A DNA stretch of 64,000 nt from Platanthera guangdongensis (Eukaryota > Streptophyta > Magnoliopsida > Asparagales > Orchidaceae): the NCBI GenBank assembly GCA_039583875.1, contig CM077153.1:109612568-109676567 (forward strand), in the 5' to 3' direction. Both the position numbers and the translations under genes were made by a program. The notes under the pieces are model-generated. The model had not been told where the DNA came from. It did no database searches and was given only the letters and a program-made list of their open reading frames with translations. Shown here piece by piece: positions 35,164-46,476 of this stretch; the first letter of the stretch is position 1; each line of letters begins with the position of its first letter.

Positions 35164-37224
35164 ATGGCCCAAAACAAAGATTATGCTAGCACCAGACCTC
35201 CAGTGTGCAATCTTTCCAAGTTTGCACTTTGGAAGGCAAGGATCAGACTTTACATGAATTCTATTGATGAAGATATCTTTAATTCTGTTTTGACAGTGTG
35301 TCCAAGACCCCCAGAGAGCACAAGCACAAATGCTGTGCCACCTCCATCAAGAACAGATGCTGACATCAAGAGATGGAAGGTAGCTGATGCTAAGGCTATG
35401 AACATCCTAGCCCAGACAATGTCAGATGACATATTTCAAAAGGTAGTTGAATGCAATTCAGCCAAGGAAATTTGGGACAAGCTCTCAGAAATAGTCTCAG
35501 GCTCATCTGATGAGAGAAAGGACAGAAGATCCCATCTCATCTCCCAATATGAGAATTTCAAGAAGGGAGAGACTGAGTCAGTGGGAGACATGTACACCAG
35601 ACTAAGTCTAATTGTCAGTGAACTAAGGACATTGGACAAAGAAATCTCTCTAACTGAACTCAATGACAAGATCCTAATGTGCTTCCCCAGCACTTGGGAT
35701 TCCAGAATCTGGCCAATTAAAGATGCCAGAAGTCTGAATGAGATTACCACTGAAGCTCTATTGGGTAAGCTCAAATCTTATGAGCTACTCATCAAGAATA
35801 GAGAGGAAGAACAGAAGGCTGCCTCACCAGCCACAAGAAAAGAGAAGACCATAGCATTCAAGGCAACTGAGGATCTGCCTGAAGATAAAGCTACAGGCAA
35901 TGATGAACTACTCAGTCTGCTGGCCAAAAGATTCTACAAGATGGCCAGAAAGGACTTCAGAAGAAGATCATACAAGGAGCAGGATAAGCCAAGGTATGAC
36001 AAGTCCATTGGTAATAATAAAGACATTATTTGCTTTGGTTGCAGGAAACCAGGGCACATAGTTCCTGACTGTCCAGAGAATAAGAACAAGGACAGAAGGG
36101 ACAGAAAAGAAAGAAGAAAGGAGAAAGACTCCAAAAGGAATGGAAATGACAAACCTTCCTCAAGAAAAAATAAGCATACAAGAAAAGGGTTTGTTGCTGA
36201 ATCCTGGAGTGAGACTGAAGAGGAGTCAGAAGTCTCATCCAGCTCCAGTGATGATGAGGATGATGCAGAAGAAAAGGAGTTCTGCATGATGGCAATCAAT
36301 GCCTCACAGCACAATTCAGAGGAAGAAGAGTCAGAGTCAGACTCAGAGACTCAACCTGAAGAAGATCAGGTAATTAGTTCTTTTGATTTTAGTTCAGAAG
36401 ATTTTAAATCTGAATTTAAAGCACTGTGTTTAGACCTGCTAAAGTCTGAGAAAGAGATTATCTCTCTCAGAAATCAATTATCTGAACACAATGCTCTAAA
36501 GTCAGAAAACCTCAAACTCTCTTAGGAGTTGGAGTGCTGTAGGGAACAGATAGTTTCACTGAAAAGTGAGCTCTCTGAGGCCAAGAAGCTTGAAGAATCC
36601 CTTAATGGGAGAAGCATCAAGCTGATGTACATCACAAGCACAGTGAACTCTAGATTCAACAGTACACTGGGCTTAGGTGCTTCATCCAGCCAACTTATAG
36701 TCCTAACAACTCCCATCAAATTCATTTCTGGCAAGGGAAAGGGAGTTGTAGAGGTTGCCAGGAAAAATTCTGATCTGCCTCAGAAAACTAAATCCCAGCA
36801 GAAATCGTCGAACGTAGATCGACGATCGTCGAACGTAGATCGACGATCGCCAAACGCAGCTCGACGATCTCAGGCAAAATCGTCGAACGTAGATCGACGA
36901 TCTCAGCAAGAGTCGTCGAACGCAGGTCGACGATCTCAAATACCTGACCTCACCCATAGTCGACCGTCGAACGGAGCTCGACGATCTGACCCAAGATCGT
37001 CGAACACAGCTCCAAGATCGTCGAACAGAGGTCAGAGCTCTGGAAAATTCTTCAAAGGCAAATCAAAATTGAATCCTGAGGGTCCTTCATCCCAAATCTA
37101 TAACCCTTATACTGAATGGATCTTACCTCCAAGGAGATATCATCCTGAAGGATATAAGAGTCAACCTGTGATGTCTTTCATTTCTGAATTTAAAGGCTAT
37201 CAACCTAGGCCCAAGGTAAACTAG
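35164..37224 (+). pseudogene. gag: copia C gag
   Basis: ATG at 35164 (MAQNKDYASTRPPV). Copia Gag core: FALWKARIRLYMNSIDED, CNSAKEIWDKLSEIV, ETESVGDMYTRLS; one CCHC knuckle CFGCRKPGHIVPDC; acidic SE-rich segment; coiled coil. One internal TAG at 36523 (Gln codon). The C-terminal part encodes a repeated SSNVDRRS-type segment made of the element's own TCGTCGA motif. Gag ends ..PRPKVN-stop at 37222-37224, while pol continues in the next frame. Confidence 0.92.
36806..37025 (+). repeat. TCGTCGA array inside coding sequence of C gag
   Basis: Five to seven units of ATCGTCGAACGTAGATCGACG type, each an inverted repeat, translated as SSNVDRRS, SPNAARRS, SSNAGRRS and similar. Same core motif as the LTR and pre-ORF3 arrays, here kept in frame. 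Confidence 0.9.
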
Positions 37225-37240
37225 GTCAAAAACAAGTAAA

Positions 37241-40200
37241 TTGTTTTATATGCAGGTGAAGACCTATCCAACATCTAACCAGCAATGGTATTTGGATAGT
37301 GGGTGCTCTAAGCATATGACAGGGAACAAGGACAACCTCACATCCTTCAGAGCCAAGCTTGGACCCAAAGTTATCTTTGGTGATTCAAACTTTGGACAGA
37401 CTAAAGGATATGGTGCAGTTCAGATTGGTTCAGTAACTTTCAAGAAGGTAGCTTGTGTAGAAGGACTGAAGCACAACCTAATTAGCATCAGTCAGCTGTG
37501 TGATGAACGCTACCAGGTGACCTTCAGCAAAGCCTTATGCAAAATCAAGTCAGAGGACAACACAACAGTGTTGACAGGTAAAAGGAAAGGTAACATCTAT
37601 CTAGTAGATTTTCTTTCAACTGATGTAGATATCTGCTTGTTTAACTCTGTCTGTAGACCAAATGTTTTATGGCATAAGAGATTAGGACACCTAAACCTTA
37701 GAACTATTGCTAGGCTATCCAAGGACAACCTTGTTAGAGGACTACCTCCTGGCCCCTACAAGAAGGAAGGACTCTGCAGGGCTTGTCAATTAGGCAAGCA
37801 AACTAAAAACATTTTTAAGTCACTTAATAAGAGTGATTCACCTAGGATATTGTATCTATTACACATGGATCTCTTTGGACCCATCACAGTACAAAGCTTA
37901 GGAGGGAAATCCTATACTTTAGTAGTTGTAGATGACTTCTCTAGATTCACTTGGGTGTTCTTTCTAAGGAAGAAGTCTGATAACTTTAAGTGTCTGACAG
38001 AGTTTCTCAAATGTATACAGATTGAGTTCAATACTCACATTGCCCTGATCAGAAGTGATCATGGGACAGAGATTGATTCTCTTCTTATGCAAGAGTTCTG
38101 TCAGAGTGAAGGGATCAGACATACTTTCTCAGCTCCTAGAACTCCTCAACAAAATGGGGTAGCTGAAAGGAAAAATAGAACCCTTATTGAATCTGCCACT
38201 ACATTGTTGTCAGATGCTCATCTACCTCTATCCTTTTGGGCAGAGGCAGTGAACACCTCCAACTATGTGCTGAACAGAAGTCTGATACACAAACTAAAGG
38301 GAAAGACTCCCTATGAATTACTCAAAGGGAAGAAACCTAAAGTTGACTATTTTAGAGTATTTGGTTGTATTTGCTACATTCATAATAATGACAAGAAATA
38401 TTTAGCAAAATTTTAAGCCAAAGCTGATAAAGGAGTGTTTCTGGGATACTCCATGATCAGCAAGGCCTATAGGGTCTATAATAAATCATCTTTGAAAATT
38501 GAGGAATCTGTTCACATTTCATTTGATGAAACTAACATGTCTTTCAAGGAGAAGATTTCTTCTACCATAGAACCTTTGCAGGAACATTCTCTAGTTGAAG
38601 ACTTGAACAGGTTACAGGTTACTCAAGAGGATGAAAGCAGTGAAGATGAAGGGAATGCTCAACACATTGAAGCACAACTTGAAGAGCCAGTTGTTGTACC
38701 ACAAGAGGAAACAACAACACAGGTTGGTGAACAATCAACACCCCCTATGATTTAGTAACATCAAGAGACCATCCAATTTCCCAAATAATTGGTGAAATCT
38801 CAGCTGGTGTACAAACTAGAAATCAGGTCAACCAAAACCTGTTGCACACCTGCTTCCTATCTCAAATTGAACCTCAGTCCATTCAAGATGCAGAGCTAGA
38901 TCCACACTGGATCATTGCAATGCAAGAGGAGTTACATCAATTTGAGAGGAACAAAGTATGGGAACTAGTGCCAAAGCCTAAGGATCATTCCATTGTTGGA
39001 ACAAAATGGGTATTCAGAAACAAACTGGATGATCAAGGAGTAATTATAAGGAACAAGGCAAGACTAGTTGCTCAGGGATATTCTCAAGAAGAAGGAATTG
39101 ACTACGACCAGACCTTTGCACCTGTTGCAAGATTGGAAGCCATCAGAGTATTTCTAGCTTATGCAGCTCACAAAGGCTTCAAAGTATATCAGATGGATGT
39201 CAAAAGTGCTTTCTTAAATGGAGACATCAAAGAGGAAGTTTATGTCAGACAACCTTCAGGTTTTATCACTCCAACTTATCCTGATTATGTTTTTAGACTG
39301 AACAAAGCATTATATGGTCTCAAGCAAGCTCCTAGAGCATGATATGAGACCCTAGCATACTTTCTTTTGGAAAATGGTTTTATAAGGGGTAGAGTAGACC
39401 AAACTCTTTTTATTAGAACACATAAGTCCCATACCCTGCTAGTACAAATTTATGTAGATGATATCATTTTTGGTTCTACTGACTCAAAATTGTGCAGAAG
39501 GTTTTCTAACCTGATGCATTCTAAATTTGAGATGAGTAGCATGGGTGAGCTATCCTTCTTCCTAGGATTGCAAGTCAAGCAACATGCTGAAGGCATCTTT
39601 ATTTCTCAAACCAAATATGCAAATGAATTGGTTAAGAAATTTGGTATGTCTGAGGCATCTTGTATGAAAACACCCATGCCTACTAATGTTGTATTGGATG
39701 CTGATGAACATGAGAAATCTATTGATCAGACAACATATAGAGCAATGATTGGCTCTTTATTGTATCTTACAGCTAGTAGACCAGATATAATGTTTGCTAC
39801 ATGTATATGTGCTAGGTTCCAAGTAAGCCCTAGAGAGTCACACCTAACATTAGTGAAGAGGATTCTCAGGTATGTTAAAAGTTGTTCAAATCTAGGTCTC
39901 TGGTATCCAAAATATTCAGCATTTGAGTTAACTGGATTCTCTGATGTTGATTATGCTGGATGCAGAATTGACAGGAAAAGCACCAGTGGAACTTGTCAGT
40001 TCCTTGGTGACAGACTTGTCTCTTGGTTTTGTAAGAAACAAACATCTGTGTCAACTTCAACAGCTGAAGCTGAATATATGGCTGCAGGCAGTTGTTGTTC
40101 ACAAATCTTGTGGATCCAAAACCAACTCCTAGACTATGGCTACAACTTAGAGAAGTCTAAAATCTTTTGTGACAATACAAGTGCTATTTCCATAGCTCAA

Positions 40201-40404
40201 AATCCAGTCCTCTATAGTAGGACAAAACACATAGAGATTAGGCATCACTTCTTAAGGGATAATGTTGAAAAGAATAAAATTGAATTACAATATATCCCAA
40301 CTGATTTACAAAGGGGAGATATTTTCACCAAGCCCTTGGATGAAAAGAGACACACCTTCTTCCTAAATCAGTTAGGAATGTTAGATGGAGGAAGTCTCAA
40401 ATAA
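37241..40404 (+). pseudogene. pol: copia C pol: protease, integrase, RT, RNase H
   Basis: Protease QWYLDSGCSKHMTGN; GAG-pre-integrase LWHKRLGHLNLRTIA and CRACQLGKQ; integrase [70 protein letters not shown]; RNase H GFSDVDYAGC, AEAEYMAAGS, FCDNTSA, KHIEIRHHF; end GGSLK at 40404. Lesions: TAA 38414-38416, a 1-nt frameshift near a C run at about 38740, and TGA for Trp at 39340-39342. Catalytic residues are otherwise present. Confidence 0.94.
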
Positions 40405-40494
40405 TATCCAAGATTTTGAAAGCTTAAAAATTGACCAATACTAGGCAAACATTCTGATTTTTCTTAGTGTCTAGAATTTTTCTGCTCTCTGAAC

Positions 40495-40770
40495 AGCGCT
40501 CGACGATTTGCCTTAAGATCGTCGAACGGAGATCGACGATTTCCAAAAATCGTTGAACTGAGTTCAGCGCCTCTCAGATAGTATGAACTATCACTTCTGG
40601 TCAACGATCGTCGAACGGTGCTCGATGATTTTGTTCTCTGAACGATCGTCGAACGGAGCTTGACGCTCTCCAAGATCGTCGAACGGAGATCGACGATGTT
40701 GAAGACTCTTCAGATTCCTTTAGGAGCCTCGATCGTCGAACTGAGTTCAACGATCTTTCCAATTCTGCGT
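40495..40770 (+). repeat. TCGTCGA/TCGACGA array between pol and ORF3 of copia C
   Basis: Units such as GATCGTCGAACGGAGATCGA and AACGATCGTCGAACGGAGC, about 25-40 bp apart, sharing the LTR array motif. Placed exactly as the array at 26137-26470 in copia B. Confidence 0.9.
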
Positions 40771-40780
40771 CGAACCCTAA

Positions 40781-40787
40781 TATAAAA
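40781..40787 (+). promoter_or_regulatory. putative internal TATA box for C ORF3
   Basis: TATAAAA about 20 nt after the array and 120 nt upstream of ATG 40901, followed by a pyrimidine-rich leader. Promoter function inferred. Confidence 0.55.
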
Positions 40788-40900
40788 CTCATTTTTCGCT
40801 GTCGTTCTCTTTTGCGCTTTCGATTTCTCTAAAAGAATTTTCTTTCCCTCCAAACAGTTCTACGCTTGGTCGTTTTGTTTGTTGAGTTTTTGCAGGTACA

Positions 40901-43900
40901 ATGGCTGTGTCAGTTGCTGTCCTAGCTGCAATGAAGTTTGATGCAGGTTTTGATATTGATATAGAATCTTTCAGCACCACTGATCAGATCTTTCAAGATA
41001 TACTGGGTTTATTCCAGGATCAGAATCTGATTGCCCTCATGACCACCAGGATCAAGTTGGCTTCTGATGAAATCAAGGAGTGGGTTTATACTGCCCATAA
41101 TCAAGATAACAACACTATAGTTGGGTCAATAGCTGGAAATCAGGTACCCTTGACCCCAACCATTCTTTCAGAGGTTTTTGAGTTAAGAAATGGAGAAGAA
41201 TCTGCTGAGTTATCTGGAGAAGAGTATTCTGACCTGCTTGCGAGGATGGGTCATCCAGAGGGGAACCCTAGCAAGCTCTTCAAGAGGAATCTGTCTATTG
41301 AATATAGGTTCATGGCAGATGTGGTGGGAAAAGTGCTCCTGGCAAAGCACTCAGCCCATGATACAATATCCAGACATCAGCTCTGTCTCATGGGAGCTCT
41401 TATGGATAAGAAAAATCTACACTGGGGAGAAATTTTCTTTGACCTCATTAAAAAGAAAATAAACAAAAGTTTTGTTAATTTTGGAAGAAGTATTGGAGTA
41501 TTTCTGCAGCATAGGTGTCCTGCCTTGCTGGTCTCCTCTGGAGTTCATATCAATGCCTCCAAGAGACTAACCTGTGCCCTCTTTGGAAAGTGGGACAGGA
41601 AAATAAGCAAGCCTAGCAGGCCCTCCTCCAGTGCCCCTTCAGGCACAAGGACTCAAAGAGTCACTCCTCCACAGGTCTCTGCCCCTGCAGATGACCTGGC
41701 TACTGCTGTTGCTGCCTCTCCTCCTCCTCCAATTCCATCCCTTCCCTTACCATCCACCATTACAGCTCCCTCCACCATCACCATATCTAGCCCATCTCCA
41801 ACATCAACTCCATCCCCAGAACCCATTCTACCCCCACCAGCAGACCAATTCCACCCACTGTTCTCCTACCCTCCACCAGATATCACTTCCTCACCCTCTA
41901 TTCCATCCTTCACCCTACTGGATGACTCCTTTATGGATGATTCCCCATCATCTCCTCCTGAGTTACCCTCCTCCTCCACTTCTTTCCAGGATCTCCTACA
42001 CCACATCCTAGATCAACCAACATTCACCCCATCCATCTCCATTCCCCTATCCTCCATATCCACCCTACCAACACCTCAGCCATCCATACCAACATTCTCC
42101 ATCCCTTCCCTTCCAGCATCCCCAGCTACTTCCATACCATCTACCTCTGCTCCAGCTGTTGAGCAAGTAGACCTCTCAGCCCTAGCTGACAGGTTGTATG
42201 AGTTACTTGCCCCCAGGCTAACTCTACTATTGGAGACCTCCTTGGCTCCTCTACACCTGTCAGTGCAAGCTCTTTCTGCCAGGCTCTCTTCCCTCTTTCC
42301 TCAGGCAGCACCTACAGCAGTGTGCCTTGATCCAGATGTATCTGCATCTAGGCAGGGGGAGATGTTATATGAAGAGAATCTTCATGCTGCTGCTGCTGCT
42401 GCTGTTTCTACAAGCCCTCTGTCTGCTGCTTCTGTTAGTTCTGCTTCTTCTGCTGCTCCTCCTGTTGCTGTTGCTGTGCCTCCAGAGAGTCAGATTTCAA
42501 CTCCAGTTCTGGCAATAGACCTCAGGTCTTTGCTATCTGCTTCTGACTGTGCTTACTTCAGCTATCTGCCAGAGGTCCATGCTGTCCAGCCTCCAGAAGA
42601 CTTATCCAAGGCACTTGTGCCTTTTTCTTGCTGTGACCCTAGCATGATCTCCTCCTTTGTAAATTCAGTCATTGTTGCTGCTTCTGAATAAAGGATTGTT
42701 GATACTGCTGCTGAGATTGTTAACACTGATGCTGAAGTTTCTGCTGCTTCTGATGAGCCAATATCCAAGGACATTTTGATGTCAGAGGCCACTGAAATTG
42801 AGCCTGCTGCAGATTTTGATGATGTTTCTGCTGTTACTGATGTTATCAGTGAAGTTGTTGCTGCTATCATATCTCCAGCTTCTGTGGCTGTTAGTAAAGT
42901 TGCTGCTGTTGTCACCTGTCCAGAGCCTGCTGCTGCTGTTGTTGCACCTTCTCCATCTGCTGCTGTCCCTGCTGTTACCATCTCAACACCTACTGCTGCT
43001 GCTGTTTCAGCTTCTGCCTCTGCTCAGCTTAAGAAAGATTTGATGAAGAAAATAGATGCTCTATATGATGACCAGAGCTCTGAATCTGATGAATTCAAAA
43101 CAGACTCTGATGACTCATCTGCTACCATTGCCAGAAAAAGTAAGGCAAGGAGCAAGGCTATGAAAAGGGTTCCTCCTGCTAAAGTTAAGGATAACAATGA
43201 TATCCCTTATTATATCCTTCATAATTGCCCAATCACTGAACACTGGATGCAGTATTCCAAGAACCAGCTGAAAGCTATGAAGAAAAAGAGAAAATATGAG
43301 AAGGGTTCATCCCCATTCCAGCACTCTCATCCTCCTCCACCACCTCCTCCTGATGCAGGTGCAGGTGGAAGCTCTGCAAGTCAACCCCCAGCCAGAAGCC
43401 AGGCTCCCTATCAACCTCATGCCAGATCCTATCAAAGGGAAAGCCAATCCAGGGGTTCATATTCTAGGAGAGGAGGATATAGAGGTAATCAGAGAGATAT
43501 TCAAGTATATTCCAAAGGGTACTCCAGGCAGCACCCATATTCTAGGAGAGGACATATCTCATCTGATACATCATCAGGTCCTTTCCCTTATAAGCTGAAA
43601 GAGACTGTGTCTGCCAGGCCTCCTCAAGACAATCCTTCCAACAGGTATGAGCCACCTGTACCTTTTGAGGACCCTGAAAACAATCCAGCTGCTTGGACTG
43701 CCAGGATGAAGGAATTGGCTGCACTGGATCAGATTAAGAAGGCCAAAGAACAAGGATTAGATTCTTCCAACATCTCTACTATGTCTGAACAGAGACAAAA
43801 AGAACTAGAGAGATATGGTTCAAGTAGATTCTTTGATGCTGACAGATACATGGAATTACATCCTGCAGCTGTGGTTCCCAGGCCTTCAAAGCAAACATAT

Positions 43901-43990
43901 TTGGGTGCAGCAGATGACACCAAGTCCAACAAGGAAGCCCTAAATCCTAACAGAGAAATTAAAATGGTTAAAGGCAAAGAGAAGAAGTGA
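40901..43990 (+). pseudogene. copia C third ORF (env-position protein), one stop
   Basis: About 1029 codons from ATG 40901 (MAVSVAVLAAMKFDAG) with a single in-frame TAA at 42689-42691; otherwise open. Residues ~1-240 form a globular domain (EWVYTAHNQDN, PLTPTILSEVFELRN, MADVVGKVLLAKHSAHDTIS, LMGALMDKKNLHWGEIFFDLI) homologous to that of copia B ORF3. Next comes a long Pro/Ser-rich stretch (~240-430), an Ala/Val/Ser low-complexity part, an acidic patch and a basic GYRGNQRD/RGGYR region near the end. I see no convincing signal peptide or transmembrane helix, so an envelope role is not supported by sequence. Function unknown. Confidence 0.85.
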
Positions 43991-44147
43991 TATTGTAAGG
44001 TGACAATTTCTGGAACTTCTGATTATCTGGATGATATATATATATCTCTGTGATGTTTCTACATGTCTAGCTGTTGTTTTTATGTTTTTCTGATTGTATG
44101 TTGTTATTTAAAGTTCGTCCAAAGTCTGTAAATAGTAATCCTAACCC

Positions 44148-44161
44148 AAATAGGGGGAGAT
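44148..44161 (+). other. polypurine tract of copia C
   Basis: AAATAGGGGGAGAT before the 3' LTR. Confidence 0.9.
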
Positions 44162-45685
44162 TATTGGAACACCCTATTACTAATTTGGGTCAGGATCACT
44201 ATGTCTCTAGGAAGCTTTGCTTGACCTTCTGTATAGCTTAATAGGTCAATTAGAATTGAGTCTAAGGGTTAGAAGTCTAGGTTTGGAAGTTGCCCTGAAG
44301 ACCAGGATTCTCAGTCTGGAGACTAAGTCTGATCGTCGAGCTCAGCACGACGATTCGTCGAACTCCGGTCGACGATCGTCTAGCTCAACTTCGACAGATC
44401 GTCGATCTCCATTCGACGATCGCTGAGTTCAACTTCATTATATCGTCGAACTCCATTCGACGATCGGTGAGCTCAGGTCGACGATTTTGACTATGCTTTG
44501 GATGTTTATCTCTGAGCTCAGTTCGACGATCTTTGAGCTCAGATCGACGATATTTTGCTGCTTAAGATTTCCTGATCGCTGAGCTCAGCTCGACGATAGC
44601 TGAGCTCGGTTCGACGATTTCAGATAACTTCCAGAATTCAAATTCAAAATCAGTTAGGAGTTATTCTGCAATTAATTCAGAGATTTGCTAGCCGTTTTCA
44701 TTCAATTCTGGACCAAGTTTCAAGGGATTTTTCAAGAAATGTTTCTGTGGACTTTGCTCCAGAAGAGATTATGCAATTAAGGATGCAATTAATGCAGGCC
44801 AACGGCTATACTTGACAGAGAATGATATTCTATTCTGACCAGAGAATAAAAGATAGGATTTTTGAATCTCTCACATAGAAGAACACACACAATACAGAGA
44901 GAGATATACTGACTACAGAGACACTCTCAAAAATCTTCTGTCTCAAAGAATTCTGAAGAACACACATCCAAGGAGATCAAGTTTTCAAATCTTCAGATCT
45001 CTTTTAGTTTTCAAAGTATTCAAGGCCAACATATTTTCCAGACTCCAGACATTCAACCTTTCAGCTATTTGCTGAAATCATCTATTGCTGGAGTTCAATC
45101 TTTGAAGGCCTATCACCCTCAGCAAAGCTTTTCTTCCTGAAGATTTCAAGGATTCAGGGGGAGCTTTGACATCAATCCACATAGTCTTCTCAGTTGTTTG
45201 AGAAAGAGAAGACTTTCATCACTCTCTCACCCCCACTCTGTAAAGGGTTTTTCAAACTCCCTTCAAAATTTTGAGCTTGGTTTTTGAGCACCTTGTCAAA
45301 AGCTCATTGGTGGCAAGACACCTGATCAAAAAATCTGCTTTGGTTTTTGAGCACCTTATCAAAAGCTCATTGGTGCCCAGGACACCTGATCAACTCATCC
45401 TGCAGGGGATTCCTACTTAGGGTGGTAGAAGAGTGGATGTACCCAAGTTTGGGGAACCACTATATTTCCTTGTGTCTTCTGGTTTTGCTTGTTTTTAATT
45501 TTTGTTTCTGGCCTTGATTTTTCTGTGCTTAGTTTTTGCTTTGCTTAGTGCTGTGATTAGATTTATTTTTGCTTCCCTGCTCACACATATTACAACAATT
45601 GTTGTAAAAGTTTGTAAAAGTTTTTAAAGCACCATATACTCTATTCACCCCCCTCTAGAGTATATCAGATCTAGTTGCCCTTTCA
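44162..45685 (+). repeat. 3' LTR of copia C, 1524 bp
   Basis: Begins TATTGGAAC (TG mutated to TA) and ends TTGCCCTTTCA. Retains the C-loop hairpin at 45634-45665 that the 5' LTR has lost. Confidence 0.95.
45634..45665 (+). other. C-loop hairpin near 3' end of C LTR
   Basis: Ten-bp arms ATATACTCTA / TAGAGTATAT around the 12-nt loop TTCACCCCCCTC. Confidence 0.65.
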
Positions 45686-45690
45686 GCGGC
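45686..45690. other. target duplication of copia C (right), GCGGC
   Basis: Matches 33521-33525. Confidence 0.95.
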
Positions 45691-45967
45691 GATTTCCCTT
45701 TCGATTACAATGAGAAAATAAATGAAAATTAACTAAAAATAAGTTTAGCACTTTAGGCTAGACACACCCTTCAAAAAAAGTGCTGAAGATGCCGATGAAT
45801 CCTTGTAAGAGATGCTTTGAATGATTTGCACGTGCCGTCAATCTTCCATGCTATTTGACCTTCTTAAGAGTATGGAGTATCTCTGAGTTCTGGAGCTCTC
45901 TGGATTGTCTTTGAAGGTAAGTGTACTCCAGGTAATGAAATTCGTAACTTTCTCAGCAAATGAGAGG

Positions 45968-45975
45968 CTTTTATA
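45968..45975 (-). promoter_or_regulatory. TATA box of copia D LTR
   Basis: TATAAAAG on the minus strand directly downstream of the GCGATA array. Confidence 0.6.
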
Positions 45976-45977
45976 TT

Positions 45978-46336
45978 CTGGCGCTATCGCCGGGTGATAC
46001 TGGGTATCGCCATCTGGCGATAGCGGTAACCGCTGCCACGTTTCCCACGAACTCCTCATTTTCGCATCGCACAAACGTTGAGCTCCGAATCGTGCACTAT
46101 CGCCACGCGATATCGGATATCGCCATCTGGCGATAGTAAAATAATGGTAGCCACAATTTCGTCGAGCGTCGAGCGGAAATGCGTCGAGTGGCGCTATCGC
46201 CTGTGGTGATACCCACTATCTCCTGGCGATATCTACAAGCCACGATTTCGTCGAGCGTCGAGCGGAAATGCGTCGAGTGTCGAGTGTCGCTATCGCCTGT
46301 TGGTGATACCCACTATCGCCTGGCGATATCTCCCGA
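45978..46336 (-). repeat. GCGATA palindrome array in D LTR
   Basis: Repeated TATCGCC...GGCGATA inverted pairs with interspersed CGTCGAGCGTCGAG. U3 position, upstream of the TATA box. Confidence 0.85.
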
Positions 46337-46476
46337 TCTCAATTCTAATCTGATTCATCATCAAAAAGATATGAGATATTAACCTGTGTTACCTGCACAC
46401 CAATAACATCCAAATATCAAATACAAATAAGATTTGTTATTAGAAAATCAGGAGGCGTGGAGTGCATGCTCCAACA

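Larger units (their letters stand above)
33526..45685 (+). mobile_element. SIRE/Maximus-like Ty1/copia element C
   Basis: 12,160-bp element: LTRs 33526-35030 and 44162-45685, primer site, gag, pol, long third ORF, polypurine tract and perfect GCGGC duplication. It is inserted in the LTR of copia D. About twenty LTR differences by eye (roughly 1.3 percent) plus one 19-nt deletion. Gag, pol and ORF3 each carry one to three lesions. Confidence 0.96.
8215..46476 (-). mobile_element. Ty1/copia element D, split by A-1, B and C
   Basis: Old minus-strand copia element. Visible pieces: integrase start, GAG-pre-integrase and protease (8215-8874), gag C-terminal coiled coil (8858-9522), gag N-terminal part (31714-33052), primer site and 5' LTR (33082-33525 and 45691-46476). 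It is interrupted by B (9523-31713), by C (33526-45685) inside its LTR, and by A-1 inside its integrase. The rest of pol and the 3' LTR lie left of the window. The right flank ACTAC (46477-46481) would be its target duplication. Confidence 0.88.
45691..46476 (-). repeat. 5' LTR of copia D, 5' portion
   Basis: Continues from 33525. In element orientation it starts TGTTGGAGCATGC at 46476. It contains an array of TATCGCC/GGCGATA inverted motifs and CGTCGAG repeats (45978-46336) including an 89-bp tandem duplication (units at 46151 and 46240), then a TATAAAAG box. Confidence 0.85.
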
